Shown: positions 35,463 to 44,258, numbered from the stretch's first letter. The stretch is DNA of 64,000 bases from Yimella sp. cx-51 (GCF_017654605.1 NZ_CP072113.1:2294001-2358000); one strand, 5' to 3'. Notes: generated by a model not told the origin, from the letters alone. Numbers and translations are program-made.

Positions 35463-35506
35463 CGTGTCCCTCCTTCGCCATGTGGCCGTCGTCTGCTTGC
35501 TCCAAC

Positions 35507-35536
35507 AATTTAGTCTTTCGACGTCGAACATTTCAA
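35507..35536 (-). promoter_or_regulatory. Housekeeping-type promoter of the 34-residue peptide gene
   Basis: On the minus strand TTGAAA (35531-35536), an 18-base spacer and TAAATT (35507-35512), one of the closest matches to a sigma-A promoter in this window. The predicted start is about 35500, giving a leader of some 38 bases. Confidence 0.6.
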
Positions 35537-35568
35537 GTTGGAACTATGAGACAACGGTCACAGCGCGT

Positions 35569-35608
35569 CGTGCTGCCGCCCCGGCACGAACGCCGGGGCG
35601 GCAGCACG
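35569..35608 (-). terminator. Terminator of the dehydrogenase operon
   Basis: A 17-bp perfect GC-rich stem with an ACGAAC loop, 7 bases past the dehydrogenase stop on the minus strand. It separates that operon from the small-peptide promoter. Confidence 0.8.
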
Positions 35609-35614
35609 GGCAGC

Positions 35615-36907
35615 TCACCAGAGACGGAGGCTGCGCTCGAAGATGCCGGCAATGTCGTCCTCGGTCACCGGCCGCGGCGAGGTCGTCAGCAGACGCTGCT
35701 GCTTCATCGTGCCGTCGACCAGATCTGGGATGTCGCTGCTGTCGTAGCCCACGGCGCCACAACCGTTGGGGATGTCGATGTCGCGCATCAGATCGACCAG
35801 CACCGCCGGCAGCAATTCCTCGTCCGACAAGCCGGGGTACTCGCGGTCGGCAAGCAACTCGGCCGCACGCAGGTGACGCTCCGGGGAGGCGGCGAAGGTG
35901 AAGCGGAATGCCTCCGGTGCCGTCAGCGAGACCGACATGCCGTGCGGCACCATCGGCTCCGCAGCCGGGTAGTCCTTGGGGTGGAAGTTCTTGACCCGCC
36001 CGGCGATCGGGTAGGCGTTCGCGTGCGGGATGTGCACCCCGGCATTGCCGAATCCCATGCCGGCGAACGTCGCCGCGAGCGCCATGTCTGCTCGGGCGTC
36101 CAGGTTGCCTCCATCGCGCACCGCGGTGCGAAAGGACCCCGCCAACAAGGTCATCGCCTTCTCCGACCACATGTCGGCGATCGGATTGGAGCCGCAGTAG
36201 GGCACGCGCTCGTGCGGCTGCTTGCGCTCGTAGGAGGTGTACGGCCGCGCGGTGTACGACTCGAGCGCGTGACACAGGATGTCCATGCCCGCCGCAGCCG
36301 TGACCCCGGCGGGCTGGGTGAGGGTGACCAAGGGGTCGATGACCGCCATCGTGGGCCGCAAGCGGGCGTGACTGATGCCGGTCTTCACCTTCATCGACAG
36401 CACGTCCAGGACGCAGATGGTCGTGCTCTCCGAGCCGGTGCCGGTCGTGGTCGGCACGGCCACCAGCGGCTTGAGCGGTTTGCTCGGCGCACGCCCACCA
36501 CCGACCGGCGCATTGATGTAGTCCATCAACTCACCCTCGTTGGTGGTGAGCAGGTTGATCGCTTTCGCGGTGTCGATGGCCGAACCGCCACCGACCGCGA
36601 CGAAGGCGTCCCAGGGTCCGTTGTCCCGCCCGAAGGCGACCGCCTCACCCAGGCTGTCGTCGGTCGGCTCGACGTGCGAGCCGTCGAAGATCGCGACCTC
36701 GATGTCGAACTGCCCCATCTGGTCGGCCACGCGCTGGGCGACGCCGGCCCTGGCCACACCGGGGTCGGTGACCAGCAGCACTCGCCGCGCTCCGGTCAGA
36801 CTGAGGTCGTATCCGATCTCATCAGCTGCTCCGGGCCCGAACTTCAGCTGGGGCGCACCATAGGTGAAGACGCTCTCTGGGTTCTGTGGCGTGGGGAGTT
36901 CGGTCAT
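35615..36907 (-). CDS. Iron-containing alcohol dehydrogenase, hydroxyacid-oxoacid transhydrogenase type
   Basis: 430 residues; start ATG overlaps the regulator stop (ATGA). NAD-binding GGGSAIDTAK (106-115), TTTGTGSE, and metal-site histidines in DILCHALESY, HIPHANAYPI and VPHGMSVSLTAPEAFRFTFA. The last block and GFGNAGVHIPHA are the HOT (ADHFE1) pattern: oxidation of 4-hydroxybutyrate to succinate semialdehyde coupled to reduction of 2-oxoglutarate. The natural substrate here may be a different hydroxyacid made from the compound handled by the divergent cyclase and acyl-CoA ligase. Confidence 0.9.
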   Translation of the reverse strand: MTELPTPQNPESVFTYGAPQLKFGPGAADEIGYDLSLTGARRVLLVTDPGVARAGVAQRVADQMGQFDIEVAIFDGSHVEPTDDSLGEAVAFGRDNGPWDAFVAVGGGSAIDTAKAINLLTTNEGELMDYINAPVGGGRAPSKPLKPLVAVPTTTGTGSESTTICVLDVLSMKVKTGISHARLRPTMAVIDPLVTLTQPAGVTAAAGMDILCHALESYTARPYTSYERKQPHERVPYCGSNPIADMWSEKAMTLLAGSFRTAVRDGGNLDARADMALAATFAGMGFGNAGVHIPHANAYPIAGRVKNFHPKDYPAAEPMVPHGMSVSLTAPEAFRFTFAASPERHLRAAELLADREYPGLSDEELLPAVLVDLMRDIDIPNGCGAVGYDSSDIPDLVDGTMKQQRLLTTSPRPVTEDDIAGIFERSLRLW

Positions 36908-37821
36908 CGGGCTGCCTTTCGTTGATGCGGAACTACGTGGGCACTGACCATCGCGACGGCGGCATCGGCGTAGTCGCTCGCGATGAGTTCGGGGGCGATC
37001 GAGCCGTCGTGGTGAATCCACTGTGACAGCGAGGTGCACATGGTGGAGATCGCGTTGCCGAGGGTCACCATCAGCCGCCCGGTGCTCGGGATCTGCCCCA
37101 GCACCGATCGGATGTCGTCCTGCAGGATGCGTTGCACCCGCTTGCGCTCCGCGGTGATGCGCGCGCGATCACCGGCCGACAGGCTGCGCATCTCACTGGC
37201 GCCGAGGAAAGCGAGCCTGGGCCGACGGGCGTGGAACAACGCCAAGCACTCCACCGTGCGATGCAGCCGCTCCGCTCCCGGCCCGACCTCAGCGCGGGCC
37301 ACGTCGAGGCGCCAGGTCAGATCGGCCATCGTCAGGTCGAGCAGCGCGGGCAGCATCGCGTCCTTGCCCGGTTGGTAGTGGTAGAGCCCGGAAACACTCA
37401 GACCGGCGTGGTCGGCGATCTCCCGGATCGATGCACCATGAAATCCCTTGTCACAGAACGCAATCAGTGCGCCGCTCAGTGCAGGGTCCAGCGGCAGTTC
37501 CGGAAACTCCCGCCAGCGCCCTTGGGCCCGCCCGGGAAGGTCGTCACGCTCGTACGGCGGGTGTTCTTCCTGACCGGCCCCGGCGCGACCTGCAGGACCT
37601 TCCAACACCTCGTCCAGCAGCCGGTGCGGCAGGAGCTGGAGCTCATCCGCAATGCGACACATGCGCTCGACCGACAACGTGGTGTTACCCGTTTCGATAC
37701 CGCTCAACGTCGCCGGGCTCACCTCGATTCGGGAAGCCAACTCGCGCAACGAAATACCCCGCTGCTCCCGCTGCGCCCGGATCGTGCGACCGACGTCCGG
37801 GACTGTGACCGTCGTCGACAT
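36904..37821 (-). CDS. Two-headed regulator: XRE HTH fused to TetR
   Basis: 305 residues. The N-terminus is a Cro/CI-type HTH (about 10-63: TIRAQREQRGISLRELASRI then VSPATLSGIETGNTTLSVER). After a polar linker (68-105) comes a complete TetR module with HGASIREIADHAGLSVSGLY and HYQPGKDAMLPALL, plus a helical ligand domain to residue 300. Such fusions occur in actinobacteria near fatty or aromatic acid catabolic genes, as I recall. It is coupled to the dehydrogenase and divergent from the cyclase gene, so it probably controls both arms. Confidence 0.9.
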   Translation of the reverse strand: MSTTVTVPDVGRTIRAQREQRGISLRELASRIEVSPATLSGIETGNTTLSVERMCRIADELQLLPHRLLDEVLEGPAGRAGAGQEEHPPYERDDLPGRAQGRWREFPELPLDPALSGALIAFCDKGFHGASIREIADHAGLSVSGLYHYQPGKDAMLPALLDLTMADLTWRLDVARAEVGPGAERLHRTVECLALFHARRPRLAFLGASEMRSLSAGDRARITAERKRVQRILQDDIRSVLGQIPSTGRLMVTLGNAISTMCTSLSQWIHHDGSIAPELIASDYADAAVAMVSAHVVPHQRKAAR

Positions 37822-37904
37822 GGCGTTCAGGCTAGATGAACACCCAGCCCCGTGGCCAGTGGTCCAATCGACGTCCCACGTGGCAAAACGTCCGAAAGCT
37901 CACT

Positions 37905-37956
37905 GTTGACAAAGAGGTTGACCCCTTGTGACCCTGATCACACGTCAACATTGACC
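37905..37956. promoter_or_regulatory. Regulatory region with GTTGAC repeats and a Crp-type site
   Basis: GTTGAC occurs at 37905-37910 and 37917-37922 (12 bases apart), its complement GTCAAC at 37944-37949, and TTGACC at 37951-37956. Between them TGTGACCCTGATCACA (37927-37942) is a perfect TGTGA-N6-TCACA palindrome, the consensus of Crp/GlxR-type cAMP regulators. Probably holds promoters for both divergent arms, with the XRE-TetR operator in the GTTGAC repeats; which is which is not decidable by eye. Confidence 0.5.
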
Positions 37957-37996
37957 GAGCGGGCGTTCGACCCGCGCGCTTCCCGGAGGTGCCCGA

Positions 37997-38950
37997 ATGA
38001 CCGATGCCATCAGCCTCGAAGAACTGCTCAAGGACTCTCCGACCAACTGGGGCAAGTGGGGTGCCGACGACGAAGTGGGCGCCTTGAACTACCTCACCAA
38101 GGACGAGGTGCTGCGCGGTATCAAGTCGGTGCAGCAGGGCGAGGTCTTCACCCTCCAACGCCTGATCAACGACCCGAAGGGCGACCCCGTGTGGCCCGGT
38201 CGCTCCCCCGCCGAGCGGACGATGATCCTGGACGAATCGACGTGGGACAAGGACGACGCACCCCAGTTCCCTGGCGGTCTGCACTACGCCGACGACAAGA
38301 TCAACGCCTTCCTGCAGGGCTCGACGCAGTACGACGCACTCGGCCACGTCTGGTATGGCGGCAAACTCTGGAACGGCTACGACGCGCGCACGACCATCGG
38401 TGGCATGGAGAAGGCCAGCGTCGCCCCCATCGGCGAGCGTGGCGTCGTCGGCCGCGGCATCCTGCTGGACATGGCGCGCTTCCGCGGCAAGGAGACGCTC
38501 GACAAGGGCGAGACGTACACCCACGAAGACCTCGTGGCCTGCGCCGAGGCCCAGGGCACCCCGATCGAGAAGCGCGACATCCTGGTGATCCGCACCAACT
38601 TCCTGCAGCAGTTCTTCGACCAGGGAGATTCGTTCTACGAGGGCTTCAACGAGCCCGGGTTGGTCTACAGCCCCGAGCTCGTGCAGTGGTTCCAGGACAT
38701 GGAGATCCCGAACCTCGTCACCGACACCATCGCCAACGAGGTCACCTACGACCCCAACAACGGCGTGGCGCTGGTGCTGCACAACGCCCTCATGCGCAAC
38801 CTCGGCGTCACCCTCACCGAGATCGCCGACCTGGAGAAGCTGGCGAGCTCGTGCGCCGATGACAAGCAGTACACCTTCCTCTACACCGCGGCGCCGCTGA
38901 AGGTGCACCGTGCCACCGGTTCACCGGTGAACCCCGTGGCGATCAAGTGA
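37997..38950 (+). CDS. Cyclase family protein (KynB-like metal hydrolase)
   Basis: 317 residues with GGAGG six bases before the ATG. Family motifs: NWGKWGADDEVGALNYLT at the start, QYDALGHVWYGGKLWNGY (the metal-binding region corresponding to HxGTHxDxPxH in classical members, here with Asp and His), GVVGRGILLDMAR and DILVIRTNF. Relatives hydrolyse N-formylkynurenine or cyclic amides and lactones. Its stop overlaps the acyl-CoA ligase start (GTGA), implying one pathway. Confidence 0.88.
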   Translation: MTDAISLEELLKDSPTNWGKWGADDEVGALNYLTKDEVLRGIKSVQQGEVFTLQRLINDPKGDPVWPGRSPAERTMILDESTWDKDDAPQFPGGLHYADDKINAFLQGSTQYDALGHVWYGGKLWNGYDARTTIGGMEKASVAPIGERGVVGRGILLDMARFRGKETLDKGETYTHEDLVACAEAQGTPIEKRDILVIRTNFLQQFFDQGDSFYEGFNEPGLVYSPELVQWFQDMEIPNLVTDTIANEVTYDPNNGVALVLHNALMRNLGVTLTEIADLEKLASSCADDKQYTFLYTAAPLKVHRATGSPVNPVAIK

Positions 38951-40620
38951 CCGAGCAGACGCATCCCTGGCTGGCCCGCTACGCAGCGGGCCAGCCGGAG
39001 CACATCGAGCCGGCCGCACCCGACATGCTCTCGCTGTGGCGGGCCGCTCTCGATGCCGATGCCGAGGCCCCGGCGGTGCTCTACTTCGACCACTCGCTGA
39101 GCTTCCGCGAGGTCGACCAGCGCGCGTCCGCACTCGCGATGTTCTTGCAGCGCAACGGTTTCCAACCGGGTGACCGACTCGCGCTCTACCTGCAGAACCA
39201 TCCTGCCTTCGTCATCGGTCTGCTCGCCGCGTGGAAGGCCGGTGGCGCCGGCGTGGCGATCAACCCAATGAGTAAGGCACGCGAACTCACCTATCTGCTG
39301 AGCGACTCCGGCGCGGTGGCCCTGCTGTGTCACGACGACCTTTTCGAACAGGTCGCACAGGACGTCGTCGACTCGGGCGAGACCTCCGTGCGCGCGGTCA
39401 TCAGCGTGAGCCCGCTCGATGAGCAGTCGCGTGACGACGACCGACTCTTCGCCGACACCACCAGGGGCGGGGCCCCGACCGGGACAACCGCGCTCGCGCA
39501 GATCGTCCGCGAATCCACCGGCGAGCGCCCTGCCGCGTACACCCCCTCGCCGGACGACATCGCTGTGCTCACCTACACCTCGGGCACGACTGGCGTCCCG
39601 AAGGGTGCGATGAACACCCACGGCAACATCGCCTTCAACGCCACCACCTACCTGCGTTGGCTCGACCTCAGCAGCGATGACCGGGTGCTCGGCATCGCGC
39701 CGTTGTTCCACATCACCGGGCTCGTCGGACATGTCGGCGCGGCCATCGCAGCACGCTGCCCGCTGGTCTTGGCCTACCGGTTCGAACCCAATGTCATGCT
39801 CGACACCCTGCGCGAGCACCGGCCGACCTTCACCATCGGGTCGATCACTGTGTTCATCGCGCTCTCCTCCGTCCCCGGTGTGAGCGCCGACGATTTCAGT
39901 TCGTTCCGGTACATCTATTCCGGCGGAGCGCCGATCGCGCCCGCGGTCACCGAACGCTTTGAGAAACTGACCGGGCACTACATCCACAACGCCTACGGGC
40001 TCACCGAGACCAACTCCCCGTCCCACTTCGTCCCGGCCGGCTCCCGTGCGCCCGTCGACCACGACAGTGGGGCGCTCTCGGTGGGAGTTCCGGTGTACGA
40101 CACCGTGGTTCGCATCCTTGACGAAGCAGGCAATCCGCTGCCTGCGGGCGAGGTCGGCGAGATCGCCACGAGCGGACCCCAGGTCGTTCCCGGCTACTGG
40201 GGCCGTCCCGACGCGACCGCGGAATCCCTTCCCGGCGGTGAACTACGCACCGGCGATGTCGGCTTCATGGACGCCGAAGGTTGGTTCTACCTGGTCGACC
40301 GCAAGAAGGACATGATCAACGCCTCCGGCTACAAGGTGTGGCCGCGGGAGGTGGAGGACGTCCTCTACACCCATCCCGCGGTTCGCGAGGTGGCGGTGAT
40401 CGGCGTCCCCGACGAGTACCGCGGCGAGACGGTCAAGGCGTTCGTGTCGCTCAGCGACGGACACAGCGTGACGACGCAGGAGCTCATCGACTTCTGCAAG
40501 GAGCGCATGGCGGCCTACAAGTACCCCCGGCAGATCGAGATCATCGACGAGTTGCCCAAGACCACCACCGGCAAGATCCTGCGCCGGCAGTTGCGCGATG
40601 AGGCACAGGCCGGCCGATAA
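38947..40620 (+). CDS. Acyl-CoA synthetase (AMP-dependent ligase)
   Basis: 557 residues from a GTG in the cyclase stop. ANL-superfamily motifs: phosphate loop TSGTTGVPKG (211-220), HNAYGLTET, GELRTGDVGF, the hinge DRKKDMINASGYKVWPREVE and the adenylation lysine in PKTTTGKILRRQ. It would activate a carboxylic acid, possibly the product released by the upstream cyclase-family hydrolase, for CoA-dependent breakdown. Chain length or ring specificity cannot be read. Confidence 0.93.
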   Translation: MTEQTHPWLARYAAGQPEHIEPAAPDMLSLWRAALDADAEAPAVLYFDHSLSFREVDQRASALAMFLQRNGFQPGDRLALYLQNHPAFVIGLLAAWKAGGAGVAINPMSKARELTYLLSDSGAVALLCHDDLFEQVAQDVVDSGETSVRAVISVSPLDEQSRDDDRLFADTTRGGAPTGTTALAQIVRESTGERPAAYTPSPDDIAVLTYTSGTTGVPKGAMNTHGNIAFNATTYLRWLDLSSDDRVLGIAPLFHITGLVGHVGAAIAARCPLVLAYRFEPNVMLDTLREHRPTFTIGSITVFIALSSVPGVSADDFSSFRYIYSGGAPIAPAVTERFEKLTGHYIHNAYGLTETNSPSHFVPAGSRAPVDHDSGALSVGVPVYDTVVRILDEAGNPLPAGEVGEIATSGPQVVPGYWGRPDATAESLPGGELRTGDVGFMDAEGWFYLVDRKKDMINASGYKVWPREVEDVLYTHPAVREVAVIGVPDEYRGETVKAFVSLSDGHSVTTQELIDFCKERMAAYKYPRQIEIIDELPKTTTGKILRRQLRDEAQAGR

Positions 40621-40629
40621 GGTCGCGCC

Positions 40630-41106
40630 ATGACCGATGCGCGCACCGTCCTGCCCCGCTCGGCGGTGAGTTGGCTTGTCGTCGGTGACCAGACCTGGCC
40701 GGTGTGGCACGCCGTCGTCGACTCACGGATCTATGTGATCGGTGGGCCGGGCGAGCAGCCGGTGCCGGAACTGCCCGAGCAGCTTCAGGTCATCCTGCGC
40801 ACCAAGGACACCCGCGCCAAGGTGGGCCCGGTGCCTGCCCGCGCTCTGCGACTCCACCCGGGCGTACCCGCCTGGCAGCCTGCAGTCGACGCCTTGCTGG
40901 CGGCTCGCCAGGGTGTGCCGTCGGAGGCGCTCCTGGACCGGTGGAAGGCGCGATGCGCCGTCTGGGCAATCGACATCGACCTCGACGCCCACCTCCCCCG
41001 CCCCGCTCCCGACGAGCATTCCGGCGCCCGCGTCGCGGCTGCGACCACCGCCACCACCGATCGTTGGCGGCCACGACATCTGGGACGCCCGCGTCGCCGT
41101 AGGTGA
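40630..41106 (+). CDS. Uncharacterised protein, possibly split-barrel flavin-binding type
   Basis: 158 residues. The first 115 residues look conserved (SWLVVGDQTWPVWHAVVDSR, YVIGGPGEQPVPELPEQLQV, RALRLHPGVPAWQPAVDALL), suggesting a small beta-barrel such as the pyridoxamine-oxidase-like fold, but no cofactor motif is certain. The C-terminal 30 residues are low-complexity and Arg-rich, so the true end could have drifted. It lies 39 bases upstream of the MgtE-like gene, as in other actinobacteria. Confidence 0.65.
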   Translation: MTDARTVLPRSAVSWLVVGDQTWPVWHAVVDSRIYVIGGPGEQPVPELPEQLQVILRTKDTRAKVGPVPARALRLHPGVPAWQPAVDALLAARQGVPSEALLDRWKARCAVWAIDIDLDAHLPRPAPDEHSGARVAAATTATTDRWRPRHLGRPRRRR

Positions 41107-41145
41107 TCTCGGCGCGGGACACTCGCACGACTAGGCTTGCAACTC

Positions 41146-42456
41146 GTGAGCACCCGCATCTTCGTGTCGCGCATCGCCGGCCTCACCGTGCTCGATCCGT
41201 TGGGCGATCGGGTCGGCACGGTGCGCGACGTCGTCACCACCTTCGCAGGCACCTCCACCACCCCACGGGTCATCGGCTTGGTCATCGAGGTGCCCGGCAA
41301 ACGACGTGTCTTCCTTCCGATGACGAGGGTGACCACCGTCGATCCGGGCGCCGTGATCAGCACGGGTCTGGTCAACATGCGGCGCTTCGAACAACGCGCC
41401 ACAGAGACCCTCGTGCTCACCGAACTCTTCGACCGTCCGGTCAAGGTCAGCGGGGAGGACGAGCCGTACGAGGCAACGGTCGAGGACATCGCGATCGCCC
41501 AGAACTCCCGCCGCGACTGGGTGGCCGTCAAGGTCTTCGTGCGCCGAAGCGATGGCTCGGTCGGCGCCACCAGCCGGGCGGTGTCCCGATTGACTCGCCG
41601 CCGTCCCGGACGCACCGCACTGGTCGACGTCAGCCAGGTCACCGGCATGCGGTACCAGACCGGCGCGCAGAGTGCGCAGCGCCTGCTGGAGAACTACGAC
41701 GACATGCGGGTGGCCGACTTCGCCGAGGTGATCCACGACCTCAACCCCAAGCGACGCGCCGAGGTGGCCGCCGCGCTGGACGACAGCCGCCTGGCCGACG
41801 TGCTCGAGGAACTTCCCGAAGAAGACCAGATCGAGATCATCGCCGGCCTGAAGAGCGAGCGAGCCGCCGACGTCCTGGAGGCCATGGAACCGGACGACGC
41901 AGCTGACCTGCTCGCCGACCTGCCGCCGGAGCAGGCCGAGAAGCTGCTGCAGTTGATGGAGCCCGACGAAGCCGCGCCACTTCGCCGACTCATGACCTAC
42001 GACGAAAACACCGCCGGTGGTCTGATGACCACTGAGCCGGTCATCCTCGGCCCGGAGGCCACCATTGCCGAGGCATTGGCGATGGTGCGCCGGGAGGAAC
42101 TCGACCCCGCCCTCGCGTCGGCGATCTTCGTCTGCCGCCCGCCGTTGGAGACGCCCACGGGCCGGTTCATCGGCCTCGTGCACACCCAGCGCCTGTTGCG
42201 CGAGCCGCCGCACACCTCGGTGGGCATGGCTGTCGACACCACGATCGAAGCGATCTCGGTGGATGCCCGCCTGGAGCAGCTGACCCGGACGCTCGCCACG
42301 TACAACCTCGTGGTGCTGCCGGTGGTGGACGACGACGGCCGGTTGCTCGGCGCGGTCAGCGTCGACGATGTGCTCGACCACATCCTTCCCGACGACTGGC
42401 GCGAGGAACGGCACGACGTCCGCCTCCCCTCGACTCCGCGGGCGGGTGGCCGATGA
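41146..42456 (+). CDS. MgtE N-domain/CBS domain protein without channel
   Basis: 436 residues from a GTG at 41146. A PRC-barrel-like N-terminus (about 5-75) precedes the MgtE intracellular helical domain (LAEVIHDL-type DFAEVIHDLNPKRRAEVAAA, LADVLEELPEEDQIEIIAG, LADLPPEQAEKLLQLMEPDE) and two CBS domains (about 290-425). The five-helix membrane pore of MgtE magnesium channels is absent. A magnesium- or nucleotide-sensing role is inferred. The stop overlaps the DUF1003 start (ATGA). Confidence 0.9.
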   Translation: MSTRIFVSRIAGLTVLDPLGDRVGTVRDVVTTFAGTSTTPRVIGLVIEVPGKRRVFLPMTRVTTVDPGAVISTGLVNMRRFEQRATETLVLTELFDRPVKVSGEDEPYEATVEDIAIAQNSRRDWVAVKVFVRRSDGSVGATSRAVSRLTRRRPGRTALVDVSQVTGMRYQTGAQSAQRLLENYDDMRVADFAEVIHDLNPKRRAEVAAALDDSRLADVLEELPEEDQIEIIAGLKSERAADVLEAMEPDDAADLLADLPPEQAEKLLQLMEPDEAAPLRRLMTYDENTAGGLMTTEPVILGPEATIAEALAMVRREELDPALASAIFVCRPPLETPTGRFIGLVHTQRLLREPPHTSVGMAVDTTIEAISVDARLEQLTRTLATYNLVVLPVVDDDGRLLGAVSVDDVLDHILPDDWREERHDVRLPSTPRAGGR

Positions 42457-43022
42457 GCGAACGCAGCGAACGGCGCTCTCCTCGCGAGAGTGGCCCTCGA
42501 CTGGACCAACCGCGCGAGCTGCGCGGGCGGTTCTTCCCCGAGATGGCCGTCGACAACGAAACCTTCGGGGTCATCGCCGAGAAGTTCGCGCGCTTCATGG
42601 GCACCGCGAAGTTCCTCGCCTACATGACGATCTTCATCATCGTGTGGATCCTGATCAACGCCATCGCGTTGTTCGGACTGCGATGGGACCCCTACCCCTT
42701 CATCCTGCTCAACCTCTTCTTCTCCACCCAGGCGTCCTACGCCGCTCCGCTGATCCTGTTGGCGCAGAACCGGCAGGACGACCGCGATCGCGTGGCACTG
42801 GAACAGGACCGCAACCGGGACGAACGCAACCTGGCCGACACCGAGTTCCTCACCCGCGAGGTCGCCTCATTGCGTCTGGGCCTGCGCGACACCGCGACCC
42901 GCGACTTCGTCCGTGGTGAACTGCGCAATCTGCTGGACGAGATGGAGGAGCGAGGCATGATCGCACCCGTTGCGCCCGAGGAGACCAAGCCCCGGCGCAA
43001 GAAGGACAAGCCCGCTAACTGA
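42453..43022 (+). CDS. DUF1003 family membrane protein
   Basis: 189 residues with two adjacent transmembrane helices (FLAYMTIFIIVWILINAIAL and YPFILLNLFFSTQASYAAPL), the DUF1003 core including DPYPFILLNL, then a charged helical region (QNRQDDRDRVALEQDRNRDE). Coupled to the MgtE-N/CBS gene by a 4-base overlap, so the pair could form a sensor plus membrane partner. Function unknown. Confidence 0.92.
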   Translation: MSERSERRSPRESGPRLDQPRELRGRFFPEMAVDNETFGVIAEKFARFMGTAKFLAYMTIFIIVWILINAIALFGLRWDPYPFILLNLFFSTQASYAAPLILLAQNRQDDRDRVALEQDRNRDERNLADTEFLTREVASLRLGLRDTATRDFVRGELRNLLDEMEERGMIAPVAPEETKPRRKKDKPAN

Positions 43023-43087
43023 CCGGCTCCAGCGCCGGCCGACGGGGTGACCGGGCGGTCTCAGGTGACCGCCGTCACGCGCTTACC

Positions 43088-44233
43088 ATGGACCCCATGT
43101 CTGCAGCACCCACCATGGACGCCGTCCGCGCCGCTCTCGCCACGGTCGAGGACCCCGAGATCCGCAAGCCCATCACCGAACTCGGGATGGTGGAGAGCGT
43201 CGACATCTCCGAATCCGGTCACGTGAGCGTGACGATCCTGCTGACGATCGCCGGGTGCCCGCTGAAGGCCAAACTCACCGGCGACACCACGTCCGCGGTG
43301 CAGAAGGTGGCCGGGGTGACGGGCGTTGAAGTGCGCCTCGGGGTGATGAACGACGAGCAGCGAGCCGCGCTCAAGGAATCCTTGCGTGGCGGCGCGCCGG
43401 AGAAGGAGATCCCCTTCGCCAAGCCCGGCTCGCTCACCCGCGTCTATGCCGTCGCGTCCGGCAAGGGCGGCGTCGGCAAGTCATCCGTCACCACCAACCT
43501 CGCTGCTGCGATGGCCGCCAACGGGCTGCGTGTCGGCGTGGTGGATGCCGACATCTACGGCTTCTCAGTGCCCCGCATGTTGGGTGTCGACCAGAAGCCG
43601 ACGCAGGTCGACGACATGATCCTGCCGCCGGTCAGCAACGACGTGAAGGTCATCTCCATCGGGATGTTCGTGCCCGGCAACCAGCCGGTCGTGTGGCGCG
43701 GACCCATGCTCCACCGCGCGCTGCAGCAGTTCCTCGGCGATGTCTTCTGGGGCGACCTCGACGTCCTGCTGCTCGACCTTCCGCCGGGCACCGGAGACAT
43801 CGCGATTTCCGTGGCACAGCTGATCCCCAACGCCGAGATCCTCGTGGTCACCACCCCGCAGCAGGCGGCAGCCGAGGTGGCCGAACGGGCTGGGTCGATC
43901 GCGCTGCAGACCAAGCAGCGCATCGCCGGCGTGATCGAGAACATGTCGTGGCTGGAACTTCCCGACGGCACCCGTCAGGAGATCTTCGGCTCCGGCGGTG
44001 GCCAGGACGTCGCAGATTCGCTCACCCGATCGGTCGGGGCGAAGGTCGAACTGCTGGGACAGATCCCGCTCGACACCGCGCTGCGCGAAGGCGCCGACAC
44101 CGGTGCGCCGGTGGTGTTGGGCAGTCCCGACTCCCCCGCCGCCGTTGCCCTGCGCGGCATCGCCAAGGGTCTCGGCAACCGCGCTCGGGGCCTGGCCGGA
44201 CGCTCGCTCGGTCTCACGCCCACCGGCCGCTGA
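43088..44233 (+). CDS. mrp: Mrp/NBP35-type iron-sulfur cluster carrier ATPase
   Basis: 381 residues (starting at ATG 43088; ATG 43097 is also possible). An N-terminal MIP18/DUF59 domain (1-100: EDPEIRKPITELGMVESVDI) precedes the P-loop ATPase with deviant Walker A GKGGVGKS, VVDADIYGFSVPRMLG, LLLDLPPGTGDIAIS and VIENMSW. The CxxC usual near the C-terminus of Mrp proteins is not present, as often in actinobacteria. It would load or transfer Fe-S clusters to target enzymes. Confidence 0.93.
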   Translation: MDPMSAAPTMDAVRAALATVEDPEIRKPITELGMVESVDISESGHVSVTILLTIAGCPLKAKLTGDTTSAVQKVAGVTGVEVRLGVMNDEQRAALKESLRGGAPEKEIPFAKPGSLTRVYAVASGKGGVGKSSVTTNLAAAMAANGLRVGVVDADIYGFSVPRMLGVDQKPTQVDDMILPPVSNDVKVISIGMFVPGNQPVVWRGPMLHRALQQFLGDVFWGDLDVLLLDLPPGTGDIAISVAQLIPNAEILVVTTPQQAAAEVAERAGSIALQTKQRIAGVIENMSWLELPDGTRQEIFGSGGGQDVADSLTRSVGAKVELLGQIPLDTALREGADTGAPVVLGSPDSPAAVALRGIAKGLGNRARGLAGRSLGLTPTGR

Positions 44234-44238
44234 CCGCG

Positions 44239-44258
44239 GCACTGACTCCGGTCAGTGC
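44239..44258. terminator. Hairpin between convergent mrp and tatB
   Basis: GCACTGAC-TCCG-GTCAGTGC, a perfect 8-bp stem with a TCCG tetraloop 5 bases after the mrp stop. Short, but well placed between convergent genes. Confidence 0.5.

Noticed and set aside
35330-36925. A 531-codon plus-strand frame
   Set aside because: Antisense to the dehydrogenase gene and the small-peptide gene; composition is Arg/Val/Asp-biased with no motif.
41000-41106. Frameshift at the end of the flavin-reductase-like gene
   Set aside because: The Arg-rich tail is odd, but without homologues to compare there is no evidence of where the frame should change.
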